From Firmicutes bacterium UBA7523 (lineage in GTDB: Bacteria; Bacillota; Dethiobacteria; Dethiobacterales; Dethiobacteraceae), in assembly GCA_002479415.1 (NCBI GenBank), contig DLMZ01000055.1:44295-67930 (forward strand): 23,636 nucleotides of DNA, in the 5' to 3' direction. Both the position numbers and the translations under genes were made by a program. A model generated the notes under the pieces. The model ran no database searches, was not told the DNA's origin, and saw only the letters and a program-made list of their open reading frames with translations. Position 1 is the stretch's first letter; the number at the start of each line of letters is the position of its first letter. Positions 7,671 through 15,664 of the stretch are shown piece after piece.

Positions 7671-10373
7671 ATGAGAATGATAAAACTATTAGCTGGAGCT
7701 TCAATTGTAATACTAATCATGCTTGCTTCTCTGGGATCCAGATTATATATAGACTGGGTTTGGTTTGCTGCACAGAACTTGACGACGGTATTTGCCGTAA
7801 TGCTATCTTCATACTGGGGGGTACGTTTGGCAGCTTGGCTTATTTTTTTCATATTTCTATTTATTAATTTGTCTTTTACACAAAGAGCACTGTTGGAGAT
7901 GCCCAACCTGACACTGAGGCATGCTTTAATGAACAGCCCCGCAGGCAATCTGCTGACTAAAGGGCGGCTGCGCACTTTCTTTTTGCTGATATCGCTGGCT
8001 ATTTCTTGGCTGCTTACTGCTCACTTTGGAGAGCAATGGCTCCCAGTCCGCCTTTTTTGGGCCGGAGGGGAAACGGGGCTAATCGACCCGATTTTTTCCT
8101 TGGATACGAGCTTTTATTTATTTAGTTTGCCTTTTTGGCAGTTAGTTTACGGATATGCGATGATGGTAGTTGTGTTTTCTATTCTGTTTTGTGGCGCCGT
8201 TTATTTTTTTGTAAACCCGCCGCAAGAGCTCGGCTTGCGCAGTATTTTTTCCCGCCGCGGCCAAGCACATCTTTCTGTGCTTTTGGCGCTGATGTTTTTG
8301 CTGCGCGCTTTGGGATACCTCTTGCAAGGATACACGCTTATGTTTTCAACACGGGGTGCGGCTTATGGCGTGGGGTATACGGACTATGCCGCCCAACTGC
8401 CTGCGCTGCGTATTATGCTGCTGCTGTCACTGTTTGCTGCGGTCGCTCTTTTACTCAATGTGAAGCTGCGTAATTCAAAAATGATTACAGGAAGCATTGG
8501 GGCGTTAATTGCAGCATCTATTCTAATCGGCGGAGTGTATCCAGGGCTGGTGCAGAAATTTATTGTGGATCCCAACGAGTTTGAGCGGGAGAAGGAGTTT
8601 TTAGCATATAATATTCAATTTACACGTCATGCTTATGGCATTGACGAAGTTGAGCGCCGCGATTTTCCTTTGGGCGGCACGCTGAGCTACGATGAGCTTT
8701 TGGCGAACGAAGGGACTATAAATAACATAAGGCTTTGGGATTGGCGTCCGCTTAGGCAGACCTTTGACCAGCTTCAGGGTTTTCGCCGTTATTACCGTTT
8801 TAATGATGTTGATATTGACAGATATGTGGTGGACGGTAATTACACACAGATTATGCTTGCGGCCCGTGAGCTGGTGGCAGATGAATTGCCGGCCCGCAAC
8901 TGGATTAATGAGCGTTTAATTTACACCCACGGATACGGTGCTGTGGCCAGCCCGGTCAATGAAGTTACCAGCCAGGGGCAACCGCAGCTGCTTGTACGGG
9001 ATTTACCTATGAAGGTGGCAGAGGGGCTTCAGGTGGATGTGCCGCAAATTTATTACGGTGAGCTAACTAATAATTATATCTTTACCGGAGCGACCACTGA
9101 TGAGTTTGATTTTCCTCTGGGGGATACCAACGCTTTTAACCGTTATGAGGGAGACGGAGGTGTTCTGCTTGGGGGACTTGCCCGCCGTGCGCTTTTTGCG
9201 CTACGTTTTTCTGATTACCGTATTTTAATTTCTCCAGAGCTGCAGCAAGAAAGCCGGGTACATTATTACCGGAATATAAAAGAAAGAATCAGTAAAATAG
9301 CGCCGTTTTTACGGTATGATAACGACCCATATCTAGTCATTGACGAGGGACGACTGTATTGGATGGTTGACGCTTACACCGTGAGCAGCCGCTTTCCTTA
9401 TGCTCAGCCTGTGGGTAATATCAATTACATCCGTAATGCGGTTAAAGTTGTGATAGACGCTTATAACGGAACAGTGGATTACTATGTCTTTGAGCCGGAA
9501 GACCCACTGATTCAAGCTTACGCTAAGATATTCCCCGGCTTATTTAAGCCGGCCGACCATATGCCTGCCGGTATCCGTCAACATATTCGCTATCCGGAAG
9601 AGCTTTTTAAGATTCAATCCCGCATGTATGGTGCTTATCATATGGAAAATATTCAAGTGTTCTTTAATAAGGAAGCTCTTTGGGAGTGGCCCAAAGAAAT
9701 ATACTCAAGCAGCCCCATTACTATGGAGCCTTATTATACAATTATTACGCTGCCCGATGAGGATGAGCCGGAATTTGTGCTGATGCTTCCCTATACGCCT
9801 TTTAAACGTGATAACATGGTGGCTTGGCTTGCCGGGCGTTCAGACGGCGAAAAGTACGGAGAGCTAATTGTTTATGAGTTCCCCAAGGGACAACTGCTCT
9901 ATGGTCCGTCCCAAATAGAAGCACGCATCGACCAGGACTCGAGAATTTCTGAACAATTGACTCTATGGGACCAGCGGGGATCTAATGTTATTCGCGGCAA
10001 CTTGCTGGTATTGCCGGTAGACGGATCTGTGTTGTATGTGGAGCCGGTTTTCTTGCAATCGGAGCAGGGACAGCTGCCTGAGCTGACTCGTGTGATTGTG
10101 GCTTACGGTGAGCGTGTAGTTATGGAAAGAACACTGGAGGAAGCTTTGGCTGCGGTTTTTGGTTTGCAGCCCGGTGAGCGGCCGGACAGACCGGCCGCCG
10201 ATGACCCATTGCCTGACTCTTCGGACGCTACCGTACAAGAGCTTATTGACCAAGCAGGCAGGCTATACAACCAAGCTCAGGATGCTGTGCAGCGCGGTGA
10301 TTGGGCCGAATATGGCCGCCTTCAGCAGCAGTTGGGCGCTACTCTTAGTCGCCTTAAGCAGCTGACTAATTAA
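7671..10373 (+). CDS. UPF0182 family membrane protein
   Basis: A 900-residue protein of the UPF0182/COG1615 family, whose function is not established. About seven hydrophobic segments occupy the N-terminal third (near residues 4-26, 42-68, 103-121, 158-182, 198-220, 243-265 and 272-294). An extracytoplasmic region of about 600 residues follows, with family-typical stretches such as RLWDWRPLRQTFDQLQ and VASPVNEVTSQGQPQLLVRD. The C terminus ends with a helical, family-typical block, YNQAQDAVQRGDWAEYGRL, after a Pro/Asp-rich linker. The ATG is preceded by GGGAGGG. The stop lies 20 bp before rnhA, so the two are probably co-transcribed. The length is normal for the family. Confidence 0.92.
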   Translation: MRMIKLLAGASIVILIMLASLGSRLYIDWVWFAAQNLTTVFAVMLSSYWGVRLAAWLIFFIFLFINLSFTQRALLEMPNLTLRHALMNSPAGNLLTKGRLRTFFLLISLAISWLLTAHFGEQWLPVRLFWAGGETGLIDPIFSLDTSFYLFSLPFWQLVYGYAMMVVVFSILFCGAVYFFVNPPQELGLRSIFSRRGQAHLSVLLALMFLLRALGYLLQGYTLMFSTRGAAYGVGYTDYAAQLPALRIMLLLSLFAAVALLLNVKLRNSKMITGSIGALIAASILIGGVYPGLVQKFIVDPNEFEREKEFLAYNIQFTRHAYGIDEVERRDFPLGGTLSYDELLANEGTINNIRLWDWRPLRQTFDQLQGFRRYYRFNDVDIDRYVVDGNYTQIMLAARELVADELPARNWINERLIYTHGYGAVASPVNEVTSQGQPQLLVRDLPMKVAEGLQVDVPQIYYGELTNNYIFTGATTDEFDFPLGDTNAFNRYEGDGGVLLGGLARRALFALRFSDYRILISPELQQESRVHYYRNIKERISKIAPFLRYDNDPYLVIDEGRLYWMVDAYTVSSRFPYAQPVGNINYIRNAVKVVIDAYNGTVDYYVFEPEDPLIQAYAKIFPGLFKPADHMPAGIRQHIRYPEELFKIQSRMYGAYHMENIQVFFNKEALWEWPKEIYSSSPITMEPYYTIITLPDEDEPEFVLMLPYTPFKRDNMVAWLAGRSDGEKYGELIVYEFPKGQLLYGPSQIEARIDQDSRISEQLTLWDQRGSNVIRGNLLVLPVDGSVLYVEPVFLQSEQGQLPELTRVIVAYGERVVMERTLEEALAAVFGLQPGERPDRPAADDPLPDSSDATVQELIDQAGRLYNQAQDAVQRGDWAEYGRLQQQLGATLSRLKQLTN

Positions 10374-10393
10374 AAAGCTAAGCAGGTGTGGAG

Positions 10394-10825
10394 ATGAAAA
10401 AAATAATAATATATACGGACGGTGCTTGCTCAGGCAACCCGGGCCCGGGCGGTTATGGTGCAGTTTTGAGCTATGGAGGACGGGAAAAGGAAATCTCGGG
10501 CGGTGAACTGGATACTACCAACCAGCGTATGGAAATGCAAGCGGCTATTGCAGCTCTTGAGCAGCTAAAGGAACCTTGCCATGTACTATTACACAGTGAC
10601 AGTGCTTATTTAGTCAATGCCTTTAAACAAAACTGGTTTGGCAAGTGGTTAAAAAACGGCTGGCTCAACAGTAAAAAACAGCCGGTGGAGAACCGTGATT
10701 TGTGGGAGCAATTATTAGCTTTATCTCAAAAGCACGAAATTGAATGGATTAAAGTAAAAGGCCATGCCGATGATGAAATGAACAACCGCTGTGACCGATT
10801 GGCCAGAGATGCAGTGCCTCGTTAG
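10394..10825 (+). CDS. rnhA: Ribonuclease HI
   Basis: Cytoplasmic endonuclease that cuts the RNA strand of RNA-DNA hybrids using two metal ions. 143 residues from the ATG, close to the E. coli enzyme. All catalytic residues are present: D9 in YTDGACSGNPGPGGYG, E47 in RMEMQAAIAALE, D69 in HSDSAYLVNAF, the flexible-loop H124 in KGHADDEMNNRCD, and D134. The basic Trp-rich handle (KWLKNGWLNSKKQPVENRDLW) shows this is the bacterial type I form. A GTG two codons upstream (10388) is in frame, but the ATG at 10394 is better spaced from AGGTG. It follows the UPF0182 gene closely, and 88 bp separate it from the DUF4349 gene. Confidence 0.96.
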   Translation: MKKIIIYTDGACSGNPGPGGYGAVLSYGGREKEISGGELDTTNQRMEMQAAIAALEQLKEPCHVLLHSDSAYLVNAFKQNWFGKWLKNGWLNSKKQPVENRDLWEQLLALSQKHEIEWIKVKGHADDEMNNRCDRLARDAVPR

Positions 10826-10913
10826 GGAACAAATTATAGCCTCCTTCGTCTATAAATATAGCAGACGCTAAACTGCGGAGTATGCAATATGAAAGCTAAT
10901 AAGGGGGATTTTT

Positions 10914-11816
10914 ATGCGTAAAACGGTATTTGTTCTTTTGATTTTTGTCTTTTTATTAACGGCAGTTGGGTGTGGAGTAAGACAGAGCGCGACTTCTAAT
11001 GTAAGCCTTTCCGAAGAGCGTTCTTATAGCATCAACGGGGTGTTTTTTGACGCCAAGGCTTCCACCACTCATGCACTTACCGCCGAGGAGAGTGGCTTTG
11101 CAGAAGATGCTGTTCAGCAAAGGATTATCCGCAATGCGGAGTTGTCGCTGGATGTGGAAAATTTGGATGTGGCTTTGGAGGAGCTTGAGCGACTTATTAA
11201 ACAATCGACAGGCTTTGTAGCCAACTCCTCAGTGAGCGGCAGAGGGGAAAACAGGACGGCATGGCTAACAATCCGTGTGCCGGAAGCCCGACTAGATTCT
11301 TTTCTAATCGAAGGGAAGGAACTGGGGAAAGTTCTTCATACGAATATTTATACAAACGAAGTTACGCTGCAATATATCGATTTGGAAGCCCGCATTAGTA
11401 ATTTGGAAAGACAGGAGGAACGGCTGCTTTCTATTCTTGACAAAGCGGAAAACATTGAAGATATTCTTCGTATAGAACAAGAGCTGGGCCGTATTCGCGG
11501 TCAGCTGGAAACCTTGACCGGGGAGTTTCGTTATCTCCGTAACCAGGTTGAGTATTCCACAGTTTCAATGACACTGCGTGAAACGCCCACGGCCAGTCCG
11601 GTTATTACAGGTTCCGGCCTTAAAGGGGTTTGGCAAAGAGGGACTGCAGGCTTGGTTAATACTGTGAATGCCATGCTTACCGGGCTTGGTAATCTGCTGG
11701 TGTTTCTGCTGACATTCTTGCCGCTTTTTGCATTGCTTGCCGCTATTGCCGCCGCAGCAGCCTATATTGGGAAGAAGACAGGTAGGGGCGGTCCTCGCAC
11801 ACCGGATGCTGAATAA
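10914..11816 (+). CDS. DUF4349 domain lipoprotein
   Basis: 300 residues with a lipoprotein signal peptide ending in TAVGC, the lipidated cysteine being residue 20, so it is anchored outside the membrane. The DUF4349 core starts near IIRNAELSLDVENLD (about residue 70) and includes a long coiled coil (about 150-200, NLERQEERLLSILDKAENIE). A C-terminal hydrophobic segment (about 255-282) would add a second anchor, followed by a short basic tail. DUF4349 has no established function. The ATG is preceded by AAGGGGG. The stop is 20 bp before comEC, so the two genes are probably translated from one mRNA. A role in the envelope is inferred from the architecture only. Confidence 0.88.
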   Translation: MRKTVFVLLIFVFLLTAVGCGVRQSATSNVSLSEERSYSINGVFFDAKASTTHALTAEESGFAEDAVQQRIIRNAELSLDVENLDVALEELERLIKQSTGFVANSSVSGRGENRTAWLTIRVPEARLDSFLIEGKELGKVLHTNIYTNEVTLQYIDLEARISNLERQEERLLSILDKAENIEDILRIEQELGRIRGQLETLTGEFRYLRNQVEYSTVSMTLRETPTASPVITGSGLKGVWQRGTAGLVNTVNAMLTGLGNLLVFLLTFLPLFALLAAIAAAAAYIGKKTGRGGPRTPDAE

Positions 11817-11836
11817 TTGATGGAAGGAGAAGCGTA

Positions 11837-14182
11837 ATGCCTATAGCGCTGCCTTTGGTAAGTGCCGCGTTCATTGCCGGAATATATCTGGCTCGCGGGA
11901 CAGCACTTTCTTTGCCGTGGCAGCTGCTCTTTGCCCTTATGGCTGCAGGCGTTGCGCTTCTTTTGTTTGTTCGTAAGCAAACGTCTCTCGTTGCTTTGGT
12001 AGTCGTTTTTATATTGCTTGGCATGTTATCGCTGCGTATGGCGGAGCATGCCATTCATGCTCCGTTGAAGCCGTATCTGGGAAAAGAAGTGTCTTTACAA
12101 GGCTATATTCATCAGGTGGAGTCCGTTTCGTCCGAATCGGTCTCTTTCCTTTTTCGCGCAGAAACAGTTTCCATATCGGGTTCTGCCGACGAACCGCTCC
12201 CTGCGCTGCTGCGAATCCATGTTTGGCGGTCAAGTATTGATTTGTCATCATCTTACGGCCGGCGTCTTGAGCTTAACGGCTTAATAGCAGCACCGGCTCG
12301 CCTCACCGCACCAGGCGGCTTTGATTATGCTTCTTACCTGGAAACTTTGGGGGCGGGGGCGGTTATGTCGCTGAAGGGCAGTGATGTGAAGGAGCTGTCG
12401 GACTATGGCGGTTCTAAGCTGCTGCGTGCAGCCGAGTTTGCGCGCATAAATATCAGGCGAGGTCTTGACCGCCATCTGCCGGAACGGGAAGCTTTGTTGG
12501 CTCAAGGATTGCTGCTAGGGACATGGCAGCAGATGCCTGCAGAAACAGTTTTTGCGTATAGGACGCTGGGAATTGCTCATTTGCTGGCTGTTTCCGGCTT
12601 ACACGTGGGATTTGTTGCGGCATTTATTATGTTTATCGTGCATCTCGTTTTTCGGCGAAATGAAACGCCTGTTGCTTTGGCTTTAGTTATTCTGTTTGTC
12701 TGTGGGTATGCTATTTTAACTGGGGGGAGGGCTCCAGTATGGCGCGCCGCATTGACGGTGTGCATGGCTTTATTTGCTCGGAGGCTGGGCCGGGAAACAG
12801 AGGGCATGCAAGGCTTGGCTGCCGCGGCATTACTGCTGTTATTTTTCCGTCCGCACTGGCTTTTTAGCCTTTCTTTTCAGTTTTCTTTTCTGGCAACTGG
12901 AGGTTTTTTGTTAATTGCTCCACGTCTCGAGCCATATTTATCCAGGTTTTCGTTTCTTGCCGGTCCTTTGTCTGTTACGCTGGCGGCTCAGTTTGCGGTT
13001 TTGCCGCTCCAGGTTACCCATTTTTCCTCTTTATCTTTATTGTCGCTTCCTGTTAATTTATTTTGTGTGCCTCTGGTGGGCGCCGCCATAGTTTTAGGAT
13101 TGGCAGGGATTATTGTCGGTTTTATAGCTTTGCCGCTGGCGGCACCTTTTTATTTGGCGGCGCTTCCTTTGCTTACTGTTCTTGAGACGGTTCCTCGTTT
13201 AATAGCTCAACTTCCCTTTGCCTCCAAAGATGTTTTCACAGTACACCCTTTATTTTGGCTGGGTTATATTTGTTTGCCATTATTTTTATTTCCCGAAGTT
13301 AGGAAAAAGATAACGCCAGTACGCTCAGCTCTTGTTTTGCTTGTTGCTCTTAATCTGTTAATCTGGTGGAATGTGCCTGGTGCCGCAGTAGGAAAGCTGG
13401 AAGTGACATTTTTGGATGTGGGGCAGGGTATGTCAGTGTTTGTGCAAACCCCGGAAGGGACATCGGTCTTGATTGACGGCGGCAGCGGCGGCTCTTTTAA
13501 CAGGGGGGAGCGGGTGGTGCTTCCTTTTTTGCATCAATCTAAAACAGCATCTCTTGATGCAATGATATTAACTCATCCTCACGAAGACCATTATGGTGGA
13601 TTGACTCCAGTAGTCGATAAGGTAAAAGTTAAAAGGTTTATAAGCAGTGGAGAGAAAGAAGATTCCACTGCTTTTGCCATGCTTTTGGACGCTTTGCACC
13701 ATTCATCCGTTCCTATGTCTGCAGTTAAAGCCGGTGACCGAATAATGCTGGGAAATTCTGTATTTATTGACGTGCTGTCGCCGCCTGAGCAAAAGTTTTT
13801 GTATACTGTTGATAATGTTAATAATAATTCTTTAGTGCTGCGTGTTGTGTATAAGGATTTTTCTGTCTTAATCACCGGAGATGCGGAAAAAGAAGCTATA
13901 GCTTGGCTGGTGAGTGATAATGAGTCAAAGCTGCAAAGCTGTGTTTTGCAGGTTCCTCATCATGGCAGCCGCAATACTCTTTCATCTCAATTTCTTAAGG
14001 CGGCAGGGTTTGAAGCTGCGGTAATCCCGGTGGGTAAAAACAACTTTGGGCATCCTCACCGGGAAACGCTGGATCTTTTGGCTGAATATGGTGTCACGGT
14101 TTTTCGTACGGACAAGCACGGCTCAGTTTCTGTTATCAGCGATGGCAACGGATATTGGATAATACCTTTTTTGCCACAGTAA
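11837..14182 (+). CDS. comEC: ComEC/Rec2 family DNA uptake channel protein
   Basis: Membrane channel that carries single-stranded DNA into the cell during natural transformation. 781 residues, full length. N-terminal helices and a DUF4131 region (about 1-190) are followed by the polytopic Competence domain (about 215-490) with LLAVSGLHVGFVAAFI. The C terminus is a metallo-beta-lactamase-like domain (about 515-775). It has LDVGQGMSVFV, the metal-binding THPHEDH with H580, H582, D584 and H585, and VPHHGSR with H708 and H709. This domain is thought to degrade the non-transported strand. The ATG is preceded by GAAGGAG. It is the last gene of its run, ending 40 bp before a strong terminator. comEA lies 8.5 kb away rather than beside it as in Bacillus. 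Confidence 0.95.
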   Translation: MPIALPLVSAAFIAGIYLARGTALSLPWQLLFALMAAGVALLLFVRKQTSLVALVVVFILLGMLSLRMAEHAIHAPLKPYLGKEVSLQGYIHQVESVSSESVSFLFRAETVSISGSADEPLPALLRIHVWRSSIDLSSSYGRRLELNGLIAAPARLTAPGGFDYASYLETLGAGAVMSLKGSDVKELSDYGGSKLLRAAEFARINIRRGLDRHLPEREALLAQGLLLGTWQQMPAETVFAYRTLGIAHLLAVSGLHVGFVAAFIMFIVHLVFRRNETPVALALVILFVCGYAILTGGRAPVWRAALTVCMALFARRLGRETEGMQGLAAAALLLLFFRPHWLFSLSFQFSFLATGGFLLIAPRLEPYLSRFSFLAGPLSVTLAAQFAVLPLQVTHFSSLSLLSLPVNLFCVPLVGAAIVLGLAGIIVGFIALPLAAPFYLAALPLLTVLETVPRLIAQLPFASKDVFTVHPLFWLGYICLPLFLFPEVRKKITPVRSALVLLVALNLLIWWNVPGAAVGKLEVTFLDVGQGMSVFVQTPEGTSVLIDGGSGGSFNRGERVVLPFLHQSKTASLDAMILTHPHEDHYGGLTPVVDKVKVKRFISSGEKEDSTAFAMLLDALHHSSVPMSAVKAGDRIMLGNSVFIDVLSPPEQKFLYTVDNVNNNSLVLRVVYKDFSVLITGDAEKEAIAWLVSDNESKLQSCVLQVPHHGSRNTLSSQFLKAAGFEAAVIPVGKNNFGHPHRETLDLLAEYGVTVFRTDKHGSVSVISDGNGYWIIPFLPQ

Positions 14183-14221
14183 GCAGAAGTTATTAAATGC
14201 TTCGCGTTTTTGCAGATTTAT

Positions 14222-14266
14222 AAACAACCCCACTCTCAGACATGAGGATGTGGGGTTGTTTTGTTT
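14222..14266 (+). terminator. Strong intrinsic terminator after comEC
   Basis: AACAACCCCAC (14223-14233) pairs with GTGGGGTTGTT (14250-14260), extended by A-T pairs. CTCA/TGAG forms an inner helix (14235-14238 with 14243-14246). The stem is followed by TTGTTTTTG. It closes the UPF0182-rnhA-DUF4349-comEC run. Its outer arm has the same sequence as the hairpin at 18360-18387. Confidence 0.88.
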
Positions 14267-14308
14267 TTGTGCTTGCCCTAGCTCGCTTTATTTAATCGCT
14301 TTCCGGGG

Positions 14309-14337
14309 TATAGCTTTAGACTGTATCTGGATATAAT
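14309..14337 (+). promoter_or_regulatory. Candidate promoter of the GT4 and nucleotidyltransferase genes
   Basis: A perfect -10 box TATAAT lies at 14332-14337, between the comEC terminator and the glycosyltransferase start. The sequence 17 bp upstream (TATAGC, 14309-14314) is a poor -35 box, so recognition may need an activator. Transcription would start near 14344, about 32 nt before the TTG start codon. Confidence 0.45.
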
Positions 14338-14375
14338 ACCATAATAACTAACTATTTATTTAGGGGGTGAGTTGT

Positions 14376-15638
14376 TTGCGTGTGCTTATGTTCTCCTGGG
14401 AATTTCCTCCACGTGTTGTTGGCGGACTGGCACGTCATGTCCATGATCTTACGGTGGCTTTGGCCAACAGCGGTGTTGAGGTAGATCTTATTACTGTTGA
14501 TGAGGATGGGACAGCCCTTCCTTTTGAGACAATGCAGGGCGTAAATATTTATCGAGTTAAACCATATCATCTAGTGCCGCGTGATTTTATTTCAGGTATT
14601 TTGCAGTTAAACGTGGTTATGCTTGAACAGGCTCTGTCTCTTTTACAGCAAGGAGAGACTTATGATTTGGTTCATGCTCATGATTGGCTGGTTGCTTATG
14701 CTGCCAGAGCGGTAAAACATGCGGTTAAGTTGCCGTTGATTGCCACCATTCATGCTACGGAATACGGAAGAAATCGTGGATTACATACTGATGAACAGCG
14801 TTATATCAGTGATGTGGAGTGGTGGCTGACGTACGAGGCATGGAAGGTGATTTGCTGCAGTAATTATATGCAGTATGAGCTGAGGCGGGTCTTTCAGCTT
14901 CCTCCAGACAAAATTGAGGTTGTGGCCAATGGAGTTGATCCGCGGCAGTTTCGTGCCGGAAGAAACAGCAAGGAAATTGGCCGTCGCTTTGCTGCCAAAG
15001 GTGAAAAGATTGTATTTTTTGTAGGCAGGCTTGTTCAGGAAAAAGGAATCCATATTCTGCTGGACGCTGTTCCGCGAATTTTGGCGGCCGAGCCTGAAAC
15101 AAAATTTGTTATTGCAGGAAAAGGTCCGGTTTTAGATGCTCTTCGCAGCCAGGCAAGGAATTTGGGAATTGAGCAGCATGTTGTTTTTACCGGTTACATA
15201 GACGATGCTACTCGTAATGCTTTGTATCAAGCATCTTCAGTAGCTGTTTTCCCCAGTCTTTATGAGCCGTTTGGCATTGTGGCTTTGGAAGCGATGGCGG
15301 CAAATGTTCCTGTAATTGTTGCTGATAACGGCGGATTGTCTGAGATAGTAGAGCATGGCGTGGATGGGCTGAAGTGCTACACAGGCGATGCCGGCTCCTT
15401 GGCAGGGCAGGTTATTGCAGTTTTACAAAACGAGCGCATCGGCAGGAGGTTGGCAGAAAGAGCTGCGGCAAAGGTACAAACGCTGTATTCCTGGCAAGAA
15501 ATTGCCAGGCAAACGAAAAACATCTATCGCAATGTATTGGCGGAATCTGGTGAGAGCAGTTGGGCAGTTGAAGATGCCGCGTTTAATATTCTTACTGCAG
15601 CTGAAGCAAAATATCATGAAAAGGTAAGACCGAGTTAG
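14376..15638 (+). CDS. GT4 family glycosyltransferase, glycogen-synthase-like
   Basis: A 420-residue retaining glycosyltransferase with two Rossmann-like domains (GT-B fold). The N terminus MRVLMFSWEFPPRVVGGLAR carries the glycine-rich loop typical of GlgA-like and GT4 enzymes. The catalytic E-x7-E motif is EPFGIVALE (E297, E305), and VFFVGRLVQEKGIHILLDA marks the start of the nucleotide-binding domain. Neighbouring GH57 and sugar nucleotidyltransferase genes suggest it extends an alpha-glucan from an NDP-sugar, but the donor and acceptor cannot be read from sequence. The TTG at 14376 is chosen because AGGGGGTGA ends 5 nt before it; a GTG at 14367 lies inside that ribosome binding site. The next gene begins 26 bp after the stop. 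Confidence 0.88.
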   Translation: MRVLMFSWEFPPRVVGGLARHVHDLTVALANSGVEVDLITVDEDGTALPFETMQGVNIYRVKPYHLVPRDFISGILQLNVVMLEQALSLLQQGETYDLVHAHDWLVAYAARAVKHAVKLPLIATIHATEYGRNRGLHTDEQRYISDVEWWLTYEAWKVICCSNYMQYELRRVFQLPPDKIEVVANGVDPRQFRAGRNSKEIGRRFAAKGEKIVFFVGRLVQEKGIHILLDAVPRILAAEPETKFVIAGKGPVLDALRSQARNLGIEQHVVFTGYIDDATRNALYQASSVAVFPSLYEPFGIVALEAMAANVPVIVADNGGLSEIVEHGVDGLKCYTGDAGSLAGQVIAVLQNERIGRRLAERAAAKVQTLYSWQEIARQTKNIYRNVLAESGESSWAVEDAAFNILTAAEAKYHEKVRPS

Positions 15639-15664
15639 AATCTTATTATGGCAAGGAGGAGAAC

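Noticed and set aside
8135..8473. 112-codon frame within the UPF0182 gene
   Set aside because: Cysteine- and arginine-rich shadow of the transmembrane coding region, with no ribosome binding site.
10889..10921. Ten-codon upstream reading frame overlapping the DUF4349 start
   Set aside because: Too short to judge, with no attenuator-like codon run, and the GGAG before it is distant. Most likely chance.
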